A program made the position numbers and the translations under genes. From contig NW_023998417.1 of NCBI RefSeq assembly GCF_014805625.2, positions 62,001 through 126,000 of the forward strand: a DNA stretch of 64,000 nucleotides, read 5' to 3'. The notes beneath the pieces are model-generated. The model was not told the DNA's origin and searched no databases. It saw nothing but the letters and a program-made list of their open reading frames with translations. Position 1 is the stretch's first letter, and every line of letters begins with the position of its first letter. This stretch comes from Glossina fuscipes (Eukaryota > Arthropoda > Insecta > Diptera > Glossinidae). Shown in pieces: positions 13,955 through 25,400 of this stretch.

Positions 13955-13981
13955 TGAATGAATGAATGAATGAATGAATGA
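13955..13981 (+). repeat. GAAT tetranucleotide repeat, left arm of an inverted pair
   Basis: Six or more GAAT units. The reverse-complementary ATTC repeat lies at about 14,206-14,236, so the two can pair across a loop of roughly 225 bases. Confidence 0.85.
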
Positions 13982-14205
13982 TCTGTATATTATTGCATTT
14001 GATATCCAAATATAATGTCTTTACGCAAGCCATGGATTAAAATGCTGAATGTATGTATCCTTCCGTTTTCAATGGAACTTTTCATCCACATTCACAAGTG
14101 ATTCTTTTTATGCGCGTATAATTATGCACTAAATGGTTAAACATATTGTAAACATGATTAGTTTTAGTTACTTTTCATTTCATCTTCTTCATTCATTCAC
14201 TTATT

Positions 14206-14236
14206 CAATCATTCATTCATTCATTCATTCATTCAT
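14206..14236 (+). repeat. ATTC tetranucleotide repeat, right arm of an inverted pair
   Basis: ATTC units complementary to the GAAT repeat at 13,955-13,981. Confidence 0.85.
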
Positions 14237-17200
14237 GCACCTATCATCAATTTTGAAAACAAATCAATTCAGTGAAAAGTAAAAAAATGCATATTACTAT
14301 TATTACATAATATTTTATGGCTTTGCGGTGAACGTTAAAAATTTTTCAATTTCTTACTGATTACAACGTAAAAAATAGTAAAGAGAATGTTTTTTTTTTT
14401 GTTTGTTTTCGTAAAGCATATTAAGTAAAATTAGTTAAATAAATATACCGGCCTATCGGAAGTTAAGCTTCATGGAGTTGAAGAGAGAAGACAGTTCTTT
14501 CCCCAAGTACTGACAATGCACGGGATAGGTTATCTTTTACGACAACTCGAGAAGATATAGTGAAAATTCACTTTCATACTCGATATCGTACGTCGTCGCT
14601 GATGCTATTTGTGTACAATTTTTCGGAATCTCGCAGATAAATGATGAAAACGTTATTCATTTTGTCTAACTTATGCAAATTTCTTAGTTACGGTTCAAGG
14701 TCGCGGTTAAGAGAAGCCCCTTCTTAACTTACATAAGTAAGGAGCTACTTTACTCTTCACTTTCTGCGACATGGGTAGGTGTAATGTAAAACTTGATTTA
14801 AAAAATTAGTTATCAGTTAGCTGAATGTTCAATAACCGTTTTTTCTATTTTCATGCATCTTCATGGAGGAGCGATAGGTTGATACAGCTTAGCCCCCCCT
14901 TAATAACAAAAATTGATTTCTTTTCTTACTTGTTCTCCTTTCAATACTCAAATCTTGAGTAATTATGCAAACGAAGTATATTTTAATTGATTTCGGGAAG
15001 TTATTTTTATGCCAAACTATCATCAATCAGCTTTCTTGATAAAACATTAAAAATTTGTTCTCTTAAGAAACTTATATCCGGAAGATGTCGCGATCCAAAT
15101 TGGGTAGTGTTGATCCTCCTGATCGAAATACTACTACGGACACATTTTCATCGTCAAAAATATTAAAATGTGCACGTTTTTGTCATACAAAAGTTTGCTT
15201 TTCGTGGGAGCGCTTTTAGAAGAAAAGGTCCAACAGCAGGTCTATCCGTTGCAAATCATTTACATCACTTTAGTATGATGAAATATTATTTTTGGATTTT
15301 TGTTGAGAAATTAAAAAAATTGGAAATTTTTTTCATGTAACGACTTTATCGAATAACATGATAATATGTGATCATAATGTGTTATATGAACATTGGTTTT
15401 GAAAATCAAATTTCCATAACGTTTGTCCTCGAACGAAACAATGTCGCCAACTTTGTTAAAATGTCTCAAAAATTGAGATCTCTAAGTTGAATGCCTACGC
15501 AAAAATCAAATGGACGGACAGACAGACTTAATTTGATTCTGAAAACGGTTCGGTATAATGAAAAATGATTCAATCTGAAGTCCATTTGCAACACGTACCA
15601 ATGTTAGATATAATTTAATCGCACGGACCCAATGTTAGTACAATCTGTACCACAAGTAGGATTTTGGGGGTAAAAAAATTACCTGATATATCAAAATTTT
15701 CATTTTGAGAATTCTTTTTTTTTTTTTTCAGTTATATTATTTAACCTTGGATAAAGGCTTCCCAAAAACTTCAGACAATTTATGTTCAATTGTGAAGTTC
15801 TAGTTGTTTTCTGTTGCATTTTTTATGACAATAACACGCTTCAAGGCGCTTACCAACTTTTTCTAAATCGTGTTTCTCGTAATGCATTTAAGATTCCGAT
15901 GGTGAAGATGAAAATGAAAGCATACTCAACGGATAAAATTGTAAATGGCATAATGATAACTCAGAAGCAATTCTGACGTCAAGCGTTATATCATTTTTAC
16001 AATTATTTATGTGTAACAACGAAAGCACAATTTTGCTTTAAAGCATTTATATAATTGTTTCAAAATAATTAAATAAAATTCAAGAAACAAATGTTTATTA
16101 TATAAGAGCTTAAGAGCTATTAAGAAACAATTTTTAGTTAAGGCGCACGATATTTGGAACGTAAACAAGGCGAAGCTCGAAATATTTAAGGTTATGTTTT
16201 ACAATCACTTAATGTTAACGATCAAATTTTATGTAATCATTATTATTTGGTGCAAAAAACATTAAAACACATTACGAATTTTCAAATAGCACTTAAGGAA
16301 AAACAAAAAAAAGAGCATTTTTTTTTTTTTTTGTTAATAATAAATTTAGAAAAAAAAAAAAAAAATGTATATAAAAAATATTACATAGTTTAATAGATGA
16401 GTTTGCTTATTGGCCTCGAGTCGAATCGTTTAATAACTCGCTAGCTATGACACAGGAAAATATGCATTTTATTTATGAGAATATAACCATAAATTGTTGT
16501 ACATTGAACAAACGTAGGCATATAAGAAAGCTTTATATATAAATCTATAGCTTGACATATATATATACATATATATATATATGTACTTCAAATATATTAT
16601 AACGTGTTATAATGTGTGTAAATATAAAGAACAATGTAAAACGACATAGCGGGCCAAGACCTACTATTAAATATCTTACAAAACCCCAACATTGTTCATA
16701 TCATAAATTTAAATTAAGACGTCGTATGAGCGAGCAGTGGACGAAAAAAACGTCCGATCCCGAAAGATTCATCCTTTAATCGAGACATGTTGTTGTAAAA
16801 AAATTTGATCAACATATCTCTTACAAGTTGCGAGAAGAAAACAAAACGGACAGACGGTGATTTTGAATCGTATGGTATAATAAAACTCAGTATCAGAGTC
16901 GATCTCAAGACCTTCCGGGTGTTGCATATATCCGCAAAAAACTTAATATTTCCTTGTAACACGGATGGTGTAGGGTGTAATAAATAACTTCTAAAGTAGA
17001 GAGACGTTCTGCTCAATAAAAAAAAGTGAAATTAAGTAGAAAAACTGGATAAAGATTAAATGACACGAAGCTTAACCGGGTAAAAAAAAATTTATTTGGA
17101 AATGAAGCTGAATAAAAAATTAGCCAAACTTTACATTATTCCCGTCCACCATCACATGGAATCGTTGTAAAAATTATTCAAAATGGCCGACTATCTGCAA

Positions 17201-18437
17201 CCTGCACGGACCATAGCCACATTTTTTTTAACATATATATGTGTATATATATATATATATGTACATATATAAACAGATTCATTACAGCAGTAGCTGATCA
17301 AGTGAATAACTCGCGATATCTTGAAAACAACTTTTTAAACAGTCCACCTAAACGTTTTGCATTTCATTTCGAAGCGACATGTGTTATAAATTGATTCTTT
17401 TTTTTTTTTCCTTTTTCATTTATTTTTTTATTATTTGTCAGGTCATGGTTACATTGAATAATGTTGGGCTAAACTAATCGAACGATCTTAACTCATGGCA
17501 ATTTTAAAGTTATCTCACCAATTAAAAACACGTAAACTGACGAAAGCGAATGATTGAAGTAACGCGTAAAATCATTTCAACAACTGTCAGGGTAAGAAGA
17601 AGCGGATTTGGGATGAGGAAATCGCAATCTCATACACAACGTCGTACATGACATCGGCTTACCTAAGAAGAAGCTCTTTTATGAAATGATCATACTGACG
17701 GATGCATTAGCAAGCCTTAAGGCGCAATTTAATCGCAAAGTTGTTATATTAATGGTTAGCAGTAAAATAATCCATCATCTCCTACAGCGATAGCATCGTC
17801 TTTTTCAGGAACATTTTTCCAAATTCTCTCGCTACGTGATACCATTTCAATGGAAAACTTTGTATACTTCTTGAGATCTTGCCAAATTGATTTTGGCCTT
17901 ACATACCTTCCGCACCACCACCACTTACAACCACCTATATATGAAAGCACTTCTTCATGTTTGTTGATCCGGAGTCTTTTTGTATATGTTTTGAATCTTA
18001 TTTAAAAAAAAAAAAAAAAAAAAATTACAAACAATACGACAAAATTAATTTATCTTCATTCGTCGATAAGGTAGTGAATATAGAAATAAAAAACTTAGAA
18101 AGTCCGTTAATATCCGTTTTGCTTTATCATTGTTAAGCAATTCATAGTTTGAAATTCATGTCTTAATAAAATAGTTTTTTATTAAAAAATCTCTCTTTTC
18201 AATTATCATCACAAACGATAGCTGATGTACAGGACAGTTCGGTAGTCATGTGCCAATAGAAAGCTTAATAACTATAAACTAAAGGCTTAATTACGAAATC
18301 AAATACCAACAAGCTATTAAAGCACACTTCATCATCTCCGAAAAAAAAAACAAAAACAAAAAAAAAAAATTAAATATAATAATTTTAATGTGACCCGTAA
18401 CAATACTAAAAAAAAATTTCTTTAAAACTAATTACCA

Positions 18438-18480
18438 GAAAGAGAAAGAGAGAGAGAGAGAGACAGAGACAGAGAGCGAG
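18438..18480 (+). repeat. GA-rich microsatellite
   Basis: Runs of GA with interspersed GACA units. Possible binding substrate for GAGA-type factors in flies, which is inference only. Confidence 0.7.
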
Positions 18481-18782
18481 TCAGATTCACAGAGATTTTA
18501 TTTTCAATTTCAAAGTAATTAAATTTTATCTATGTGTTAAAAAAAAAAAAAAAAAAAACGTAAACAGAGAAATAATTTAGAAAATATACATATGCATATA
18601 TATATATATAAACTGCAATTTCACTCTTTTGCTCTCAAAATCGCAAGTCGATAACACCGTACCGCCGAAAACATGTGAGAGCTCATTTGTGATCTACAAC
18701 AACTAGTTTTTTTTTTTTTTTGCTCAAAACAAAGTAAAACAAAAAAAAAAAAAAAAAAAAAAAACATTCATTTTTTTTAATG

Positions 18783-18814
<32 letters not shown>

Positions 18815-19820
18815 TTTGTTTTTATTTTGCTTTTATTTTTATTTGTTTAAGCCGAGTTTTAAGCTGTTATGTGTAAATGTTTGATTAAAAATTGTTCAAC
18901 ATTGTCATTTAAGAAACAGTTAGTTGTTGTGCGTGGTTATGTTAAAAACGTTCATACCATTTAACCGGGAATTTTCATACGAATCATCGTCAATGTGGAA
19001 GTTTCGTAAAAAGTGAAATTGCCAATGCAGCTGATGGTAGCGAAAAAACTTTATATGTTTCGTTTTATTCATTAAATTTTTTTTTTATTTATTTATTATC
19101 GTGTTTTACAATCTAAATTACCAAAAAAAAAAAAATAAATAAATAAATAAATAAATAAAAATAAATTTTAAATGCCTTTAAAAACATATATGTAATGCAT
19201 ATATTTTTTGCAATTAAAAAATCATCTTTTATATTAAAAGGCGGAACAAGTTAAAATGAAAAAGCAACAAAATAAATTAAATGGAAAGCAAATCGCGACG
19301 AACTTTTAACAAATAATTTCTTTTTTTTTTTTTTTTTTTAATCTATGCAAGTTTATCTATCTATCTCTACCGATCCTGAATGACAAAAAGCCAACATGTA
19401 TATATAAATAAATAATAAGAAAAAAAAAAAAAAAATGCTTTATTGCTGTCATTATATTATTTATTGGATGCCAAGACAGTTCGTAGAAAAAGTGAGAGCA
19501 AGAGTGCACATATGGCTTACCAATAATCTATCCCAGGCAGCAATAACGATATGATATACATTGTATTTATTTCATATTTATTTTCATCAGGAAAATATAA
19601 GAAAAGAGATTAAAAAGAAAATGTTAATTATGCTAGAGAAATACTTTAAAGAAACTAAAAATTTTGATTTTTTGACAATAAGATCGAAAAGCTTATGGTT
19701 TGAGATGAGCTCGTAAATGTCTCTTAATGCTTCTATCAGTTAAATATTCTCCACCGATCATTCTTTGTTATACTAGATCTAATGGAAAATTATTTTAAAC
19801 GATTTCACCTTGCCTTGTGA

Positions 19821-19866
19821 CGAATCATATCACGAAGTGACTCTTAGTCACTTACGACAATCTTGG
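19821..19866. repeat. Hairpin-bearing repeat, copy 1
   Basis: Contains AAGTGACT-CTT-AGTCACTT, a perfect 8-bp stem with a 3-base loop at 19,835-19,853. The surrounding ACGAAT..TATCACGA block recurs at about 35,020-35,060 with the stem largely preserved. Confidence 0.6.
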
Positions 19867-20946
19867 GAATAGTTAAGGGGTTATTTGTTTTATTTATAGT
19901 TTCAATCAAATTATTCAAAATCGATTCGAAAGTCATCGCTTGGCAAGATTAAACACACCTCTCATCCCTGATCATGTTACCTTACATAACCAAATTCTGA
20001 CCTTATTCTCTCAATCTCAATTATAATCATAATCGGATTGTGTTGGGTCCGATAGAATTGTCAATTAATTTCGTTTGACTTGCATTGCATGTCCTGCAAA
20101 TGAATTGAAAGAAGCTTTATTCATCGTGGCGTATGAGAAATATAAATATAATGCAATGGATAGCAAATTATCCCGATCGATTTAAAACATTCAGATGTGT
20201 GCGTTAAAAACCGAATTAATTCAAACTCTTTCAGTAATAACTTGTAATAGTTATTTTCATTTTAATCCTGTACCTGAAATTTAAAAATGGCCATGGTTTG
20301 ACCACAAGAGAGTTTCGTTTATTTGAGAAGTTGAAAAACTTGAAAAATAATAAACCTTTTTCTAGAAAGAAAGACGAACCAAGCTCATAATTAATATCCG
20401 TTAGAGTTCTTTGAATAATGATATTTTTTTAAAGGGACTACAAAAAATCTTTATTTTTATATTTGTACTACGATTGATGGACACATTGAAATTCTATTCC
20501 ATGGCTTTCTCCCCATTTGGGATACTTAAATTATTTCATTCAAGCTTCAAAAGAGATTGACGGTCTTTAGTTAATGTCATCCATTGCGACTTTAAGAAGA
20601 GACACGATTCCTACGAACAATTTCACGTATGGTTAGTCCTGTCCATTGTTATGTCGATTATGTGTCGATATCGGATGTCTTAAGCCAACAAGTTATTAAA
20701 AGTTTTATTTTTTTCTTTCATATACTAAATACGTTATGGGAAAAGAATAACTTAATTAAGGAGCTAATGGTAGCTAAAAAAAAAAAAATATGAGGGCAAA
20801 TAAACAAAGCTAAGCAAATACTAAACTAAATAATACTATAGTCATTCTAGATTCCTTAGAAAAGCAAGTAATAATATTAGAAAGTATTCTAGAAGGTATT
20901 CATGCTTTAGAAAATCAAGTAATATTATTAGAAGGATTTCTCTGGG

Positions 20947-21666
20947 ATGAGAAATGATATGTCTCTTTATGCTTCAAGTTTTACAAGCGCGTAAGAGCTG
21001 TACATGACCGCATATTGTATCCTTGCTGCTTTACATTGCAAATATTCTAAAAGGGTCCTCCATTTTCTCTCCCCTTCCTAATGAAGAGCATCGTTCTTCT
21101 TTAATAGTAAAATCCTTCTATTAGTTCGAATCATAAGTAAAATCCGTTTCTCTTTCAGACTTTGATTTTGTTTTCATTGCACAACAAGGAGTTAATTGTA
21201 ACGTATTTAACCTTTTTGTTACAACTCTTGTTAATTGCCGTAGATTTTGCTCCAATATTGCCTTTAAACGCTTGTCGTCGAAGTCGAAAGGACGTCCCAT
21301 TTTTTAAGGTCGTATCTCCAGAACGGAATTTTCCAAACCAATTTCTAACTGCCCGATCAGGTATCAGTCCTTCACTATATACGCTGCATACTTTTTCAGC
21401 TGCAGCCTTAGCGTTATTGCCTTGTGTAAATTCCCAAAGCATTAAGGCTTAAATATGCACATTTTGACTCTTCATTTCAGAGACTAAGAAAAACAGTGGT
21501 ATGTTATAAGCACTACATAAAACAATTGACAAAAGACTAACTGACTGAAGCCTAATCTGTAGAGTGAAAACTTGTTGTTTCAGCGACTTCGAGTGGGTAA
21601 ATACAGATTCACAACAACAGCAGATTCTACCTAGATGCATTGGAAGTTACTTTTGACACGACCTAA
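20947..21666 (-). mobile_element. Composite internally deleted mariner element, copy 1
   Basis: Bases 21,121-21,666 are a short Tc1/mariner derivative: left end TTAGTTCGAATCATAAGTAA, right end the inverse ACACGACCTAA, with TA on both sides. It keeps the start of a mariner transposase on the minus strand but lacks most of the catalytic part. The preceding ~175 bases (20,947-21,120) are homologous to the segment between the two left ends of the copy at 32,567-33,399, so the mobile or duplicated unit appears to be larger than the simple mariner. Confidence 0.75.
21155..21442 (-). pseudogene. Truncated mariner transposase, N-terminal DNA-binding region
   Basis: The minus-strand frame starts MLWEFTQGNNAKAAAEKVC and continues through GLIPDRAVRNWFGKFRSGD, the paired-like helix-turn-helix of mariner transposases, which binds the terminal inverted repeats. 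After about residue 50 the reading shifts: another frame reads DFDDKRLKAILEQN, the expected continuation, so a frameshift is present. The DDD catalytic domain is absent; about 0.5 kb remains of a usual 1.3 kb element. It cannot make an active transposase. The family call is confident; the subfamily is not determined. Confidence 0.8.
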
Positions 21667-21941
21667 TATTTAGTAAACGTATTAGATGACCTTAATAAGT
21701 TCTAAGCATCGGAATGATTTATAGGTCAAAGACCAAATACTATAAAAATGGCATACAAGAGATGAGAGGCACTTAGTAGAAGAATTACGTTAAACCGACT
21801 TTTAGCTTTAGAACGGTATATGATCTAGATAGACATTGTGATACTAAAATTTTTCAAAATGTAATTGATTAATTGGTTCTTGTGATTGTAAAGCGAAACT
21901 TTGTGTACAACGAAAGTGTGAAATTTACTTACAAATTTAAG

Positions 21942-21972
<31 letters not shown>

Positions 21973-22234
21973 CGAAAAATATATACATAGCGAAGATAAT
22001 TAAAAATATTTTTGTTAATTCCCTTTTTAATGAATGAAATTTATTTATTTATTTATTTTTTTTTGTATAAATATTGCAAATTTTATTCAATCATAATAGC
22101 AATGTTTTGTAATAAAAATGTTGATTATATTGAATTAAACAGCGTAAATAATTATTTTCGTTTAATAAGAGAAAAGAAAAATCGTATTAGCCGCGGCAAC
22201 AACAACAAAATAAAACAAAACCAATAGCCAGAAA

Positions 22235-22239
22235 TAAAT

Positions 22240-22275
<36 letters not shown>

Positions 22276-22283
22276 TATATATA
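22235..22283 (+). repeat. TA microsatellite upstream of exon 1
   Basis: A TA run with one ATGC interruption, directly in front of the candidate start site. Confidence 0.85.
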
Positions 22284-22320
22284 AAGGCTTTCTGAAGCAA
22301 CAGAAGAAACATCACTTTTG
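22278..22320 (+). promoter_or_regulatory. Candidate TATA box and initiator of the large secreted-protein gene
   Basis: TATATAAAGG lies at 22,278-22,287, at the end of a TA microsatellite, and an Inr-like TCACTT lies at 22,312-22,317, about 30-34 bases downstream. Spacing fits a TATA-Inr promoter with a leader of about 75 bases to the ATG at 22,388. The adjacent TA repeat makes a chance match possible. Confidence 0.4.
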
Positions 22321-22387
22321 TGGTTTTAACGAGCAATTGCTTGCTCGCACATACGAACGGTCAAAACCACATTTGGCCACAATAAAC

Positions 22388-22427
22388 ATGGCTGCGGTCA
22401 ATTGGTTTTCTTTGGTACTGGCATTCG
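22388..22427 (+). other. Exon 1 (signal-peptide exon) of the large gene
   Basis: Thirteen codons plus one G, followed by GTAAGT. The G joins CT of the exon at 59,093 to make Ala and completes an uninterrupted hydrophobic core, which is why I join exons 36.7 kb apart. No closer + strand exon of matching phase was found, though I cannot exclude additional untranslated exons. Confidence 0.75.
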
Positions 22428-25400
22428 GTAAGTGTTTAGTGCAGTGCAGTGCAATGCAATGCAGTGCAATGCAATACATTTTGTTATTTATATTATTATT
22501 TAATAATTATGCAATAGCACTTTTTTTTTCTTTCTTTCTTTCTTTCTTCTTTTCAATGAATGTATGTGCACAACAAAGTATATATTATACGTTAGTTTCT
22601 CGATTGAGTTCACTGCAGAATAATAGAATTATTTCTTAAATTAGATATACATTCCTATGAAAGATTTGAAAAAATTTAATGGGAGCGTATCACGTTTTGC
22701 AAAGATTTTTATATATACAGCAAATAAATAAATGTAAATGAATGGATTGACTTAGTCCTACCAATGAATAATATTTTATAATGAATAAGATTTCTTTTCA
22801 ACGGCATCGAATAATTCAATGAAAAATTATGAGTCGTGTTTAGTTGTGTCATGAGAGAGATATATAAATTTATATCCAATACTGGAGGCTGTGTTTTGTA
22901 ATCCTTAGGTAAAAACAAAACAAAACACAAAAAAAAAAAATTAATGCCAACGCAGATGCAGATAATATATATTAGTTTGCTATTTGGAGTTTTACGAAAT
23001 ATAATACAATTTTTGAAAAGAAAAAATTCACCAAAACTTTTCGATATAATCATAGAAAATGATAAATTGCTATCATTGGGTTTGTGAAAAAGGTCAAAAT
23101 GTACGCGCAACTACTTCTATGCTTATTGCGTTAAGTCTGAAAGCAGAATTGTGAAGAGTTCTTTGCTCAAGCTTTTGCTTCCTCTTCCTATATCGGTTAC
23201 GTTACACTTATTAGGGGACGAACATCCCTTAAGTTATTGGTCATATTAAAAAAAAAAAACAACAATAATAAGTAAATGTTAAGGAAATTTATTAGGAAAT
23301 TTTTTACAAAAATGTGCAGCAGAGTAACTTTTTTCAGGGCTATGTTAGTTTTCCTTAATTAATTCTTCGCAATCCTGTGTCGATTGTGTGTCGACATTGT
23401 ACCGCTTTGCCGATAGAGACTCGACATATATATGACTTTAAACTGTTGGTCAAGTGGTCATAGGTAGGATAGAAAAAAAAAAATTAGATATGCCAAGGGT
23501 TAGAAGAGATGGCCGTGGATTTGACTCCTTTAGTTTTCTCTCTCATGTCGTTAAGAATTCAAAAAGTCATCAGTGGGAAGTTTTATACGTTAATCTTTTT
23601 TATTTAATTGCATTTTATAATAGTTTCCTGTTATCTATGAGCAAAAGTAAGGATTTACTTAAGATCTATCCTTAACGTTAAAATCAAAGTCATATTAAAA
23701 AAGGAAAAGTTTCTCTCCGACTTTCTTAATGGCGAGCAACTTTCAATAGTTCTTCTTCTTTTTTTTTTTTTTTTTCTTAAGATCATGCTAACGACCATCA
23801 TTGGTTTAGCGGTTTAACAACAATGCACGCCAACCTTTTTTAAAAACTAATCTTATGCTAAGCCCAAAAAAAAAAAAACGCCATGACTTTTGCGACAACT
23901 CAATACTAAAAGAAAACTTAATTCAAATATCGATTTGCTAACATTTCGACATAAATATATCCTTCAGGCCTAAACATTATTATTTATTAAACTATAAAAT
24001 GATTAACAACTACCAAAAGCGAATAGTATAACTTATTGTTTATGGTATGCATTTATTTAAACAATAGAAATGGAAAAAATTGATTTTATAAAAGTAGAAT
24101 ATTATTAAACATATCTATGTATAAATTAATGAAAGCAATAATCAGCTATGATTTTTTTTTATTACATACTTAGCTAATACCACATTTTACAATTGTAGTG
24201 TACGTCGTGTAGAGCTGAGAAAATGTTGGATATTATTTTAAAATATTCCAACAACAACTGTATGCAAGCATTTAGTGCATTAGAAAAAAGTACAATGTTT
24301 GAGATTGATAGAACATTAAGAAATGAGGGGAGGATAGGAAAAAACCTAATGCTTACGGATGTGGACAAAACTTGTACTTAATGTTAGTCATTTTTATCTA
24401 TGCAGACAGAATTCGCTTTTGAGGACTACAGCGATTTTTGTCATGGCATTGATGAAACTAATTATCGCATATTTCTACTGGGATATTCGATGTTATTATC
24501 TGTTGAAAGGTGCAATTTGGGCTCGTGGCATCACACTAAGATCGCGCGGGTTAATTTAAATATATTTTCAACATTTGATCTTCAAGAAAATAGTTAAAGC
24601 CGGTAAAGTTCCAAATGTCTTTCGTGTCTTTTATTTATGTGAAGAAACAAGAAAAAAAAAAAAACACAAACATTATTCTCTACTTTATCGAGAGCTTAAT
24701 CTGTACTTGAAGAAGTTTACCTGTCAACCGACGACAATATATATATAAAGACGAAAAAGTAATAAAAATCCGGATGGAAAAGACAACATATTAATTAGTA
24801 AGACAATTATAAATGAGCAAAAGCACTATGATAAGCCATGACCCACTACTAACTACCCTACACCATCCTACAGTTACTCATGTAATGTGCTATTCAAAAA
24901 AAGGGGAGAAGTGGTTCGATCATTCGAGCATTCGCTGTTGGGTAAAAAACACGTCGATGTACCAGATTTCATTAAAATACCTCAAAAGTGCAGGCACGGA
25001 CAGACAGACGGACAAGTTTAAAACGATTCAAAAAATGATTCTGAATAGCTCATATCAAGTTCTTCTGGGTGTCGCATATATTCGCACCAAGTTAAAATGC
25101 CTTTGTTCAACAAGTGGTTTAAACATATGCGAAATATAAAAAAAACTTCTTAAGTGAGAAAAGTTCGATATCTTTGACAGCCATGAATTTTAATATAATT
25201 TAAAATATAAATAAATTTTATGATTTGATTTTATATTATGGTAAGATCGCACAGTCATCTACAGTCATTTGGGTAAATAAATCAATTCGTTTTGTAAACC
25301 ATTGTAAATACTAGAGAGTTTCTTTTTCACAAACCAATATAAAAATTCATTAGAAGGATTGAAGTTAATGTCAGACACGGATCTCATTGATTAATTTTCT

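Larger units (their letters stand above)
9544..20946. other. Intergenic region, no gene recognised
   Basis: AT-rich spacer with poly-A/T tracts, CAA runs near 11,840 and 12,308, TA repeats, ATGT and GAAT microsatellites, a GA repeat at 18,438-18,480, and decayed dispersed repeats at about 10,850-11,080, 15,160-15,690 and 16,700-16,985. Those blocks carry motifs such as ACTTGTGGTACAAGGTA and GGACAGACGG. No open frame shows recognisable protein features, and no further signal-peptide exon was found. Confidence 0.55.
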
